Assembly (NCBI GenBank): GCA_013398295.1
Contig: VZSF01008944.1
Span: 34,110 to 98,109, forward strand
Reading direction: 5' to 3'
DNA from: Chionis minor
Lineage: Eukaryota; Chordata; Aves; Charadriiformes; Chionididae
Length of the DNA: 64,000 bases
Below, piece after piece: positions 47,846 through 59,765 of this stretch. Within the stretch, counting starts at the first letter, position 1. Each line of letters opens with the position of its first letter. The translations under genes were made by a program, and so were the position numbers. A model generated the notes under the pieces. That model was not told the origin of the DNA and did no database searches. It worked only from the letters and a program-made list of their open reading frames with translations.

Positions 47846-50800
47846 ATCATGATGCAAAGGGCCACTGACCTCCAAATTTAAGGCAGAGCTTGTTAATGAT
47901 GGATATAGGTAATTTATCAAATAATAATGTCAGCTGGTAAGCAGCCTAGTTAAAAGACATATGAAATGTAGCCTCATGTTTCTGACCCCTCAAGCACCAT
48001 ACATATAAGATGATGCTGTTTTCTAATAGAAGCTGTAGATTTCATATATCAAAATTCTACTTCATATGAATTCATAAAATATATCTAGCCACTCTGTCCT
48101 GTTTTGCTTTTTTTTGTTGGGTTTTTTTTTTAGGAGCATAGTAATGCTGAGACACGCTGGAAGAATCCCTTTGGGAGAAAATCATAGTGCTGAAAAAAAG
48201 GGAAGAAAAGGAGGAAATCTTACACATGTGTACACATGGATTTTACTATGTGGTCCTGTATCAGGAGTATAATCATACAATATATTTGGAACAAAACCCA
48301 TGTACTGCTGACACTTTTCAAATCACATCTGTCCTCAATGCAAAGGAGACTCTGAGTGTTTCCCAATGAAAAATGCCAATGCTAGAACATAAGTCTGTTT
48401 AACTGAAATGGATACCCTCTGAATGAGAACCAATCCACTGAGTCGGAATCTTAGGCACTTACACTAGAACAGCTTCAGTGGGCACCCAAAATGTAAACGC
48501 AGGACAGATACTTGAATTAAACAGAACGAATACCCCAGCCTGCTTTTAAAAATCCCAAGTTATCAAAAAAAAAAAAAAAAAGAAAAAGGTCAAAATTTTA
48601 AAAAGTATTATTATCATCAATAAAATGAAGTTTGGTTGATGAAATACTGGAGGAAAGAAAAATGGCAAATCCTTTTGTGTACATTGCAACTTCTAGTAGT
48701 TTGGAGCACTTTCAAGGTTTCTGTACAGACATTTGTACTTCACTTTGCCTATTACTGTGTTTAGAAGCGTCTGTTAGTTTGCCCTAAGGTGGGCTTTTTC
48801 AGCCTAACATTTCAGTGTCTATCTGGGCCATGTTCATTCCCTTCGCACCATTGTGGTACCTCTGACCTCAGTGTTTCCCTACGTGACCAAAAATGGGCTT
48901 CTTCACACCATCACAAGTAGCTTAATAGCTTTAAATAGAATTTAATCAACTAAAAAGCCTGGTTATGTAAACCTTAGCTAACACCAAACTTCTTTCCACA
49001 CCATATTGTTATTGCTTCTTTCTGCACCACAGACAATCAACAGGGAATATTCTTGTGCTGTATCTGTGGAATAGCTCTTCTTTGCCTAGAATAATTTTGG
49101 TGTTACCGAATTTATGCTTACTCTCTTCTGCAGCCTTCTGAACCATTATGAAACCAGCATGAAAGAAGATCTAAACCAATAATTCTAAGGTTATATAGGC
49201 ACAATTTCCACACTGAAGTAATCTTCTCCTCCCATCAGATTTGTTACAGAAAGGTTATGCAGAACAAAACATAATAAATCGCATTAGGAGAACATTGTAA
49301 TTAATTACTTACAGAAAATAAAAATAATGCTTTATTATCAGGCTTAATAAACTGTGAAAAAGGCCTTTATATGTGGCTAGTATTTCTTCACCCACAATCT
49401 GTCACTACAGCTCTGTATAGTAGGTTCAGGTTTATGAAGAAAATAAACTTTTTCCATCTGATGTGCCTACTGCAGTCTCTGAAATAGGAAAATCTTCTGG
49501 GGAGGTGCTAGTTCCTCTATTCACCTAAAAGTGACAAATAACAGATGCAAAAATTGCTTATGCTCCCACATATTGTAAATCTGCAGCTATGAGTTACTGC
49601 TCTATATGCCCTTAGTTAAAAGCAACCTGAATGGGAGAGGATAGCATTCAGCTGGGTGCATTAGCTGCATCAAGCTAATTTCTCTATGCATGTTGCACTT
49701 GATAAATTACAGCTTCTAAATCTGAATGAACCATGTAAGCTACCTCTGTCTACATGTCATGACTCCTTGAAAAGCAAGATCTATTACTTCAAAGACTTTT
49801 GTGCGGTTATAGATCAAAAATAAATAACTCTATCTCATTTAGTTAAATAAAGTGAGTATCTATATAAATCAAGAGTCTTCCTATGCTTTCAGGAGGCAAG
49901 CTGGCAAGGCTTATATAGTCCTTGATGATTAGAGCTCGTAAGTTCATGTACTTAAAACAAGCATGTCTTGGGAAATACATAAAAATCAAACTACTATGTA
50001 TTCTGCTTGGAAAATACGTGATACCAAATATTTGTCAATAAGCAGCAAATCAAGTCTGTGAACAGATGAAAAAATGTGTTTAAGCCATGTTCAGTGTTGA
50101 TCACAAGGCAATCACTGGAATTTTTTACGCTCAGCGCTAGACAGCAAGATCTAACTCTCCCAACTCTCAGTACATAAGACAGCTTTAGGCTTGAGAGCAC
50201 TCCTAGCCCATTCATTCTTAAAAGCATATATTTAAATCACATTGCAAAACAAACCGTAAGGGGCTTTGGTTTTCTTTAAAGAGGAATCTGTAACTAACCA
50301 AGAATTCCTGGGAGACACACGGCTATCTTGTCTCTCCTTGCATCACTTCACTGTCAGCATCTTTGAACAGGTAAAAAGGAGTACAACAGAAGTAGTCCTA
50401 GGTACTGTAACAGTTGGGAAACAGAACAAAGGCATGGATAAGGTGCAGCAATGTTAGATTATATGAGTGAATGGCTTGCAATAACCTTCGACATGCATTT
50501 CCATATTTTTCATTTCTGTATCTCTAATTTTCTTTTTGTTCTTTGCATTGAGTGACATTGTTTTTAATGTAGTTTTAACTCATAATTGGCTATGCAGATA
50601 CATAATTACTGTCAGCCTAATCACGTAATTAGAGCACATATATTTACATAATTGCAATACTTTATTAGAAAGTGTAGTTACAGTGTTAATGGAATTATGC
50701 CTAATGTCATCCTAAAAGTCCCCAGGAAACTCTGTGGGAAAAAGATATATAAAGCCCCACTATAAACAATGTTACCTTACCCCTCCTTCTCAATGTTATA

Positions 50801-51427
50801 TCACCAAGTACACATTATTTTCAGTATTAGAAATAGAGATGGGCCAAGATTGACACCATTTTTAGAAGTCCAGGTCTGAACTGTGGAAGTTTGAGATAAA
50901 AGCAACTTAATACCATCTATTTATCTTACTAGGAATTACTCTTCTGAGGTGAAAGAAGAACAGTAATCACTCATTATATATAGCTCTAGAAGATTCTGCC
51001 CTTAGTATCTCAAACCAGTAAGACAAATTGAAGTCTGCAAAGACCTCCTAAGTAGAAGAATCTAATAAACTGAGGACTGCTTTGATGGATTATATTGATT
51101 TTATTTTATTTGAAAGAGGAACCTAAAATCCTATTGGAAGCCCTGTAATCAGCTCAGTCTTTCCTGCAGTGTTGATAAATATTTGACTTCTCAACTCTGG
51201 ATACATTTAGAGTAGTTTCATTCCTCCATTGACTTTAAAGGCAAATAAAACAACCTTTGACTTTTACCATTGATTGCTCAAACAGTTACTGGATGGAGTC
51301 ACACTAAAGCTGTCTTTCTGTCTCCTCCCTCTATATTTTAACAGAAAACAAAATTGTCTGAAATGTGCAACTGTCCTGATTTTCAAAGAATACACTTGGA
51401 AAGAAGATGCCCTGAGGTTCAAAACTT
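47846..51427. other. AT-rich non-coding DNA, including a homeodomain-motif-rich patch
   Basis: No repeat or gene was identified. A patch at 50575-50712 has many TAATT-type motifs and is listed separately. A/T runs occur at 48100-48132 and 48565-48588. Confidence 0.6.
50575..50712. promoter_or_regulatory. Possible conserved non-coding element (TAATT-rich)
   Basis: Within about 140 bases there are CATAATTGG, ATGCAGATACATAATTACTG, TCACGTAATTAGAG, TTTACATAATTGCAATAC and GTTAATGGAATTATGC. Repeated homeodomain- and POU-like cores in non-repetitive AT-rich DNA resemble developmental enhancers, but AT-rich DNA also produces them by chance. Conservation cannot be judged here. Confidence 0.15.
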
Positions 51428-52104
51428 CACAGAATCACAGAATGTTAGGGGTTGGAAGGGACCTCTGGAGATCATCTAGACCAAACCCCCTGCCAGAGCT
51501 GGGTCACCTACAACAGGTTGCACAAGATGGCGTCCAGGTGGGTTTGGAATGTCTCCAGAGTCAGAAACTCCACCACCTCTCTGGGCAGCCTGTTCCAGTA
51601 CTCTGCCACCCTCGAAGTCAAGAAGTTCCTCCTCATCTTCAGATGGAACTTCCTATGTTCAAGTTTGTGCCCGTTACCTCTTGTCCTGTCACTGGGGACC
51701 ACTGAAGACAGACTGTCCCCCTCCTCCCGACACCCTCCCTTTAAGTATTTGTAAGAATTGATGAGATCCCCCCTCAGTCTTCTCCAGACTAAAAAGATGC
51801 TCCAGCCCCCTAATCACCTTCGTGGCCCTTCACTGCACCCTCTCCAGTAGTTCCCTGTCCTTCTTAAACTGGGGAGCCCAGAACTGGACACAGTACTGCA
51901 GATGTGGCCTCACCAGGGCAGAGTAGAAGGGGAGGATGACCTCCCTCAACCTGCTTGCCACAATTCTCTTGAGGCACCCCAGGATGCCATTGGCCTTCTT
52001 GGCCACAAGGGCACATTGCTGGCTCATGGGCATCCTGCTGTCCACCAGGACTCCCAGGTCCCTCTCTGCAGAGCTGCTTTCCAGCAGGTCAGCCCCCAAC
52101 CTGT
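51428..52104 (-). mobile_element. CR1 LINE 3' part, minus strand, right after the 3' tail and up to the gap
   Basis: Starts with CACAGAATCACAGAATG and GGTTGGAAGGGACCTCTGG. In element sense it encodes the reverse transcriptase C-terminal region: [58 protein letters not shown], then FHLKMRRNFLTSRVAEYWNR and LPREVVEFLTLETF. Long blocks without stops show a fairly young or slowly decayed copy. Phase changes between blocks indicate frameshifts. It continues beyond the assembly gap as the same element. Confidence 0.95.
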
Positions 52105-52403
52105 NNNNNNNNNNNNNNNNNNNNNNNNNNNNNNNNNNNNNNNNNNNNNNNNNNNNNNNNNNNNNNNNNNNNNNNNNNNNNNNNNNNNNNNNNNNNNNNN
52201 NNNNNNNNNNNNNNNNNNNNNNNNNNNNNNNNNNNNNNNNNNNNNNNNNNNNNNNNNNNNNNNNNNNNNNNNNNNNNNNNNNNNNNNNNNNNNNNNNNNN
52301 NNNNNNNNNNNNNNNNNNNNNNNNNNNNNNNNNNNNNNNNNNNNNNNNNNNNNNNNNNNNNNNNNNNNNNNNNNNNNNNNNNNNNNNNNNNNNNNNNNNN
52401 NNN
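52105..52403. other. Assembly gap, 299 N, inside the CR1
   Basis: The gap lies between the block SWRTGKVPE (right side) and [14 protein letters not shown] (left side). In CR1 ORF2 these are about 250 codons apart and enclose the reverse transcriptase catalytic core. 299 N is far less than that, so either the gap size is wrong or the copy lacks part of the core. Confidence 0.98.
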
Positions 52404-53120
52404 CCTCAGGCACCTTGCCTGTTCTCCAGGACCTTTCAAAGATGATGGAGAGCAGACCAGCAATGATTTCTGCCAGCTCCCTCAACACTCATGGGTGCAT
52501 CCCATGGACTTGTGGATATCCAGTTTACTTAGCTGGTCTCTAACGTGATCCTCCCCAGCCAAGGGCGAGTCTTCCTTGCTCCCTGTTACCTGTAGAGCCT
52601 GGGACTCCTGAGGGCTGGCCTGAGTGGTGAAGACTGAAGCAAAGAAGACATTCAGTAGCTCTGCCTTCTCTGCATTGTCTGTCATCATGGTGCTTATCTC
52701 ATTCAACAGAGGGCCTACATTTTCTTTAGTTTTCCTTTTGCCTCCTATGTACTTGAAGAACCCCTTCCTGTTGACCTTGACATCCCTGGCCAGATCTAAT
52801 TCCAAGGAGGACTTGGCTTTCTTCCTTTCAACCCTGCATGCTCTGACAGCATTCTTATAATCTTCCCAAGTGGCCAGTACCTTCTTCCACATACTGTAAA
52901 CTTCCTTCTTCCACTTGAGCTTTTTCAGGAGCTCCCTGCTCAACCATGCAGGTCTCCTGCTTCCCCTGCCAGATTTCTTGCTCTTGGGGATGCACCGATC
53001 CTGAGCTTGGAGGAAGTGATGCTTGAAAATCCACCAGCTTTCTTGACCCCCCCCTACTCTCTAGAGCCCTAACCCATGGAATTTCTCCAAGCAATTTCTT
53101 GAAGAAATTGATGCTAGTGA
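52404..53120 (-). mobile_element. CR1 LINE ORF2 linker and reverse transcriptase start, minus strand, 5' side of gap
   Basis: In element sense this gives ELLKKLKWKKEVYSMWKK, then LELDLARDVKVNRKGFFKYI, KRKTKENVGPLLNE, KAELLNVFFASVFT and EDHVRDQLSKLDIHKSMG. After KSMG a small deletion shifts the frame, and the expected LRELAEIIAGLLSIIFERSW block follows in another phase. The element is 5'-truncated near 53120, where CR1-like sequence (GAATTTCTCCAAGCAATTTC) fades. With 51428-52104 it forms one element of about 1.7 kb, the most complete LINE in the window. Confidence 0.95.
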
Positions 53121-54269
53121 ATTAAATTTAAGCATAGCAAGGCATATGAAAAATATAATTTTTCCTACTCAAGTATACATGTACAAACATTTATTATATT
53201 CAAGCAGAATTTCGTGGTTTATCCCTACATTTAAAACATTTATTTTAAAGCAGTATTATTGTACTAAGTACTTCAATGCAGTCAAAATGCTCTTAGAAGA
53301 ACAGGTTGGCCTGAATGCATGTAAAATATTATCCTATATGGCAATACTTTTTAAGTTCATGTGCCTGTTACAAATATATCAAAAATTACAACATTGCATT
53401 GTGGCTTCTGTGACCTGTTCACTGAAGTAACTACCTGTGCATATCCAAGAACAGTTTATAATGATGGGCTTTGTCTTCAAGAAACCCTATAACTTGGCCA
53501 CTCCGTATCTGAAGGGTTTTCATCTCGCCCTGTAATGAGAAGATAATCCATTACAGCCATTGCTACTTTCTTACGCAACGGAAGTGCTCAAGCCGTGTTT
53601 CAGAGCTGGAACAGATAAAAAGGTATTCCTGAGAATACCATCCTCTCTCATGAGGAGAGAGAACTGATTTTTTGATTTTTCAGATATGAAGATCTACAGC
53701 CTTATATTCCCTGAGAGACACAAAAAGGGGACAGAGTAAAAGTCGGAGGAGGTTATACTGCAGTATACGTAGACACTGTAAATGGATGATGAAATTACAA
53801 GTGTATAAGAAGTGGGAGGTTGGCAAATGTGCATATATGAGATCAGTGTTTGAATTAATTTTTTTATGTCATGCAGAGCATGGGACAGGACACTTACCAA
53901 TGCAAATATTTATTTAGCTGATTAAATTATAAGATTCAGGCTTAGGCAATATTACTTTTTTTTTGACTACCCAAGCCGTAATTTGAACTGTGCCTCTGAC
54001 AGGGCACAGTATCCCACTTGTAGCACAAAAACTGGGATGGTCTGAAGAGTGCCAATGGTTCCAGTGAATATTTCACAAGTGGTGACACCAGTGAGAATGA
54101 GACTATTATTTCCTTCTTCAAATTTGGTATCCCACATTTTAAAGCCTGCAGCATTGATCAGAAAAATAGATAGGGCCATTCTGATCTTTATAGCAGATGA
54201 AGTCTCTTCTGACTGTTTCAGCATGTATAAATGGATAAGCTTTGAAGGAAAAAAATATCCTAGATAAGA
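53121..54269. other. Non-coding, nothing recognised
   Basis: AT-rich sequence between the CR1 and the GC-richer block. Short frames on both strands have no domain. Confidence 0.6.
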
Positions 54270-54800
54270 ACATCTCGGTCAGGGACCAGCGTAGTGGGGC
54301 TGCTCCCAAGGAAGAAAGAGGCAGGAACGGAGGGTGACCCCAGCACAGACCATGCAGTGTCCTCCCTGACCAGGGCACAGTCCCACAGGACCCAAGCAGG
54401 GCCACGCTGATGGCAGTGGCAGATCCCATTAACAATCCCAGACAAGAAGAGGTGGTGAGGCAGGTCCAGGGTCCAATTTTGGGAGCACAGTCAGGAGCAT
54501 CAGGAGTCAGGGCAGGAGACAAGACTGGAGGTAAAGATGTCCACAACAGCAGTCTGAGGTCCATCTGTGAGACAGGGACAGAGAGAAGACTGGCTTATCT
54601 CACCTACAGACAAAGGCTACCTCCACCATCAACCTATGGACCCTCCAGGGAGGCCAGTCAGGACATCGGGATGGCAGGAAAGAGCTCAGCACAGGCCTGC
54701 ACACAACTGTGCTCAGGCCAGGGCTGAACTGGAGATGTTGGGCTCATGGGGAGCGGATTTGTGGGAGGATCCCAGATGTGGCTCCTGAGGGAAATTCAGC
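54270..54800. repeat. GC-richer block, probable unclassified repeat (LTR-like)
   Basis: A sharp change from AT-rich flanks to a G/A-rich, CAGG- and GGACA-rich sequence of about 530 bases, with open frames on both strands (54139-54564 minus, 54410-54727 plus). The frames overlap, lack known domains and have no splice framework. Composition and sharp edges suggest an avian LTR or other inserted element. I cannot name the family and see no terminal repeats or target-site duplication. Confidence 0.4.
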
Positions 54801-57800
54801 CTCTTGGTGCACTTTAAGGCTTGACTATCTCTTTTTTTTTTTTTAAATCAATGGTATTAATTAAATTTAAACATGTTTCTACCATAGTTTTTATATTATA
54901 ATTACTCCTCTTTTTTAAAAGTGATCTACTTATGATATTGTACAATCCATGACCTAAATTAAGAACTACATTTACTGTAATAAATTAACATTATTTAAGA
55001 CTACTATTCAAGCAGCATTTTTTAAAAAATGAAATGACTGCATTTGAAATGGTTACTGGTCAAGTACTTGAAGCACAAGTGTGCTGAGATGGCAATTCAT
55101 CTGAAAGCAGCAGCAGCAGCCTCTCCTGCCAGGCAGAGGGAATACCTTTTCCATGTACCCTCCAGCTACTTTCACAGCACTCTTGGGCTACTTCCATGAG
55201 ATTCCATCATCTCACTGAAGAATGTTGACCAAAACTATTCTTTAATTTTGCCTCAAAAGGGAGGCATGGGCAAGGTACTATGCCTCTGGTACCCTGAGAG
55301 CTCCTCAGACAAATGCTCTTTATCTTGGTATATAGTTGCAGCTCTGGGGAAATGTTTCTTGCACCATGTCTGACAGTATTTTTTGGCTTGTTCAGAAGAG
55401 CACGCAGTGTGCTGTCACTAGATGATAAACCAGGCAAGACTGGGAAAGTGGAGGATATTCTTAGATTCCAGTGGTCACTGGTTCAGCTATCTGAGATCCT
55501 AATCACTGGGTGTAGTCCAGGTGATGAAGTTCATTTCCAGTAACTTTGGGTCCCATTTCTTTGAACTAATGTGACATAGCATGAAAAGCCAGAAAAGTGT
55601 TACATCAAAAAGCAGATCTGGACAATAAGGACAGTCCGGCTTTAGGATACACATCTGCACATTCACTGCAGCTATGGCATTATCATCGTGCACACTGACA
55701 GAAAAAATGCCAATATCTTATTCAAACAGAGCCATTTAAGAAATAAATACAGCTCTTTGATTATATTTTTTGCTCCAATACCTCAATTGCTTAATTGCTT
55801 AACTCCATGTAAAAAATAAACTCATATATCAATATTTATACACGTACTAAAAATGACTCACCATTACTTTGTTATTTATTGGTCATAGTCAGTGCTATAA
55901 ATTCAAATTCATGTTATTATTTGAATACATGAGATTTTACTTTAATGTATTATATATCATTCAAGAAGCAGTCAATGGGGCAGAAGCCATTTACATAATG
56001 ATTGTATAATTGCACTGACTTTTTGTGCCATAAGAAAGAATGTTGGACTTAACTATTCACATCATGAGTAGAATATGAATGTTTTTGGAAAAAAAAAAAA
56101 TTAATTTACTCAACATATGTGTATTGTGTTGAGGAGGAGAGGACCTGCTCACCTAGGAGAAATAACACCATGATGTGTGTTAGAATATTAAGCAGAAAAA
56201 AGTAGCTTATGGCATGGTTTCAAGTGATCACAAAATTTTTATGGACACAGGCAAAACTTAGAAGCCTAAGACTCAGAGAGACAGGATTAAGAATTATCCA
56301 CTTTGGATGTTCCTTAACACTGGATGTAACTGGCACCTCCATTTTGAACCAAAAATCTCTCTACTTAGCCACACTTGCACAGAAACACATAGACCGAGTA
56401 CCTAGCCCATGATTAAGCTTTGCTGCCACTCAGAATTGGAAAACTTCTTGAACTTCAACTCCAAACCACATGTAATGCAGAGATTTGACATAGCACAAAG
56501 CTGCATACCCCTGTAGCAAACACTAAAGGTCTCCTTGTTTGGGGAATATTGCTCTAGTATAGTGTGAGTACCCTTCTCATAACAGCCTAGAGCCTAGAAC
56601 AGCTTTTGAGGAAGTGGAGAACATGGCTTACAGGTCTCTTCAATAGATTCGTACTTGCTGGCATGTCAACAAAAATTATCTGAACAGCTTGGCATAAGGG
56701 AAGTGTTTAGCCGCGTTCTATCTATTGCATTTAAGATGGGCACTGTAAAAAGGAAAGCCTGACTAATTTTGTGAGAAGGGCAAATCAACCACACTGGTAA
56801 AGTGAAAAACTGCAAGTCATGCAAAGGCAGGAAAGTCACTTATCCTAATAACATGTAGCTTTTCACAAGCTAACTATTCATCAGAAATTGCCAGTTAAAC
56901 ACTAGCATCAGTGATGTGTCTTTTCTAATCCTCTAATTTCTATTCTGTCTTCACAAAGCAATTCTGCTGTCTTACCATGACTAAGGAGGTAAAAATCCTT
57001 CCAACTTACAGCACTGCCTAAATCAGGAGATCTACAAAGCAACACCAGCCAGCCAGCATAACATTCCAAATGAAATAAATTGGGTCATTGGGTCAGCAGT
57101 AGCTGAGAGGTCAAAAATGCAATTTTAGCTTCTAATGCCTTCTTTCTCCATATGCTCCCTGGCTTGTCAATGTTGTGGGTTTTTTTTTATTTTTGCCAAT
57201 ATCCTTGTACAAATATACTGGGAGAGATATTAGGCATAATTTTTTACCACCAGGTGTAGCACATATTTGTCATATCATACATTATGTATTTTACATGTAT
57301 CACTTTCTAGCACTAAATTTGTTCTGTTTGGACTTCTAAAAGAGCACAGTGCAGTATAACTGTACAATGCAAGTTGTAGTTGTTATTTGTAACTTACTTT
57401 TGTAAGATCAATCCTGCATTTCAGCTTCTAGATATTGGAGCTGTAAGTCAACTTATGCCCATTCTCATGTAGGGGAAAATGCTACTCAACCTATAAAAAG
57501 CACAACTAAAACTTAAAAGCAGGCATTCACCTAATTCAATGGACTTTTCTTCATAGATACAAATAATTCCAAGAAGGTTTTGACTACTTTTGAAAATCCT
57601 TTGCTTCAGTGTTGTTTCAAAAGTAAATTTAGAAAAAAATCTAAATATTGCTAGATAGAAATAGAGAAATTCTTCACCAACATGTAAAAGTCACAACTGG
57701 GCAGTTTGGGTGGGTGGAGGCAAATGAAAGCCAAACAAAAATTTAATGAATATTGAAAGAGAATGAGACTGTCAGTTTTACAACACCATGACCATGAGTT

Positions 57801-58570
57801 TATCAGCAAGTCCTTATCATGATGACAACTAAGGATTGTGATTTACTCATGAATTCTGTCACAATTCTCTTTTGGCCAAAGAATAAAGTTATTTCAATGT
57901 AGTACAAGTTTGGCATGTCTGAGGTTTTGAGCAGCCAGTTTGAAGTGTTGGATGTCAATCGACTGTGAATTCAGTAAGGATTTGTAAACAAGTTCTAAAT
58001 CTGCACATTTTGCATCTAACCATGTACAGGAAAAATAATGAGCATATGTTTTCATGTCACAGTGCTCCAGGTTAAGATTTGTAGCAGTATTATTTCATCA
58101 GAAAGAATTGCACCACCAGAGCCTATGGGCACAGATTTAAATATTTCAGCAAGTCCTAGGCTAAGACATGCTGCCGTCATTATAGTACATCCTGAAAGAA
58201 GAGCTGTTTTCTCTGCTTCTCATCATCAGCATTGATGTCTCTCATCTGAGGGATGTTAGAAAAATGGTTGCGTGGTAATGAAATTCAACTATTTTCATTC
58301 TAACAGAAAATTTCTGCAGATAGGTTACACAGCCAACTGGATAATGATGAGTGATTTGGTTTTGTTGTTTCTGTGGGCAAAATATTACATAGATTCATCA
58401 GAGGGTCAGTCTTAAACAGAAGTTTAAGTTGAAGAGCAGAGTAGGGAAAAAAAGGACAGAACTAATTGTAACTGCTTCCAGATGTGGGGACTCCAGGATT
58501 ATATACTTAATAATGTGTAACCTCTCCTCTAAAACTTACTTAACACCAAATTTCTGGATGGCAACTGATC
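54801..58570. other. AT-rich non-coding DNA
   Basis: Contains a T-run (54832-54844), a short CAG/GCA run of about 4.5 units (55107-55120) and an A-run (56090-56100). A slightly GC-richer patch at 55080-55560 has overlapping frames without a domain. No repeat family or gene was recognised. Confidence 0.6.
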
Positions 58571-59310
58571 CATAGAATCATAGAATCATAGCATTATAGA
58601 ATCTTTGTGGTTGTAAGAGACCTTTAAGATGATCAAGTCCAACCATTAACCTAGCACTGCCAAGTTACCTCTAAACCACGTCCCTCAGCACTACATCTAC
58701 ATGTCTTTTAAATACCTCCAAGGATGGTGACTCAACCACTTCCCTGGGCATCATGTTCCAGTACTTGACAACCCTTTTTGTGAAGACATTTTTCCCCTGG
58801 TGCAACTTCAAGCCATTTCCGCTTGTCCTTCCACTTGTTACCTGGGAGAAGAGATCAACTCCACCTCCCTATAACTTCCTTTCACGTAATTGTAGAGAGC
58901 AATGAGGTCTCCCCTCAGGCTCCTCTTCTTCAGGCTAAACAACCCCAGTTCCCTCAGCCACTCTGCATAAGACCTATTCTCTAGACCCCTCACCAGCTTC
59001 TTGCCCTTCTCTGGACGCAGTCCAGAATCTCAATGTCTTTCTTGTAGTGAGGGGCCCAAAACTGAACACAGTATTTGAGGTAGGGCCTCACCAGTGCTGA
59101 GTACAGGGGGACAATCACTTCCCTAGTCCTGCTGGCCCCACTATTTCTAATACAAGCCAGGATGTTGTTGGCCTTACTGGCCACCTGGGCACACTGCTGG
59201 CTCATATTCAGCCAGCTGTTGACCAATACCCCCAGGTCCTTTTCTGCCAGGCAGCTTTCCAGCCTCTCTTCCCCAAGCCTTTAGTGCTGCATGGGGTTAT
59301 TGTGACCCAA
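58571..59310 (-). mobile_element. CR1 LINE 3' fragment, minus strand
   Basis: Starts with CATAGAATCATAGAATCATA and continues through the CR1 3' region (GACCTTTAAGATGATCAAG, TCCCTGGGCATCATGTTCCA). It covers the reverse transcriptase C-terminal part: in element sense [40 protein letters not shown] and [20 protein letters not shown]. It is 5'-truncated at GCTGCATGGGGTTATTGTGA, near 59310. The tail is three to four 8-mer units. Frameshifts separate the blocks. Confidence 0.95.
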
Positions 59311-59527
59311 TAGTTGACTATTGCCAGTCAGGAAAGAGAGCTTGGGACTAAGATACATGAAAATGCCAAGTAAACAGCTGTCAAATAAGCAAGTCAAATG
59401 TTGTACATTTTTAAGAAAGAGAGAGAGAACCAGAGATCATTATTACATTAATATATAAATACATGGTCTATCTACATGTTGACTACAGATAATTCTAGTT
59501 CTTCATACCAAAATGGGTGCAGGGATG

Positions 59528-59765
59528 ATTGAAGACATGGAACAGCTTCCATATCAGGAATAGGTAAGTTTCTTCAAGCTAAGAAAGACTGTGATAACAG
59601 TCTATAAAACACTGAATGACATGTGGAAGGGGAGCAAGAAGAAATTGTTTCCTGTTTCCTTCAATAAAAAACTGGGAAACTTCAAATGAAACTAACAGGG
59701 CATAAGCTTGAAAACCAGAGTGCCTTTCACACAATGCTGAATTAACCTGTGGCACTCTAACACAT
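59528..59765 (+). mobile_element. Ancient CR1-like LINE remnant (L3-like lineage)
   Basis: Sense-strand counterparts of a very old amniote CR1 lineage are seen in order: GATGATTGAAGACATGGA, CAGCTTCCATATCAGGAAT, TCTATAAAACACTGAATGAC, CTTCAAATGAAACTAACAGG and TTTCACACAATGCTGAATTA followed by ACCTGTGGCACTC. The order fits the ORF2 C-terminal region of elements abundant in turtles and crocodilians. Divergence is very high, as expected for an insertion older than birds. It is separated by about 220 bases from the younger minus-strand CR1. Confidence 0.6.

Noticed and set aside
51274..51705. 143-codon plus-strand frame
   Set aside because: Its right half is the complement of CR1 3' sequence, and its left half is unrelated flank.
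51902..52543. Open frames of 124-213 codons crossing the 52105-52403 gap
   Set aside because: Same artefact: N bases removed the stops. The CR1 reading in the minus sense explains the flanks.
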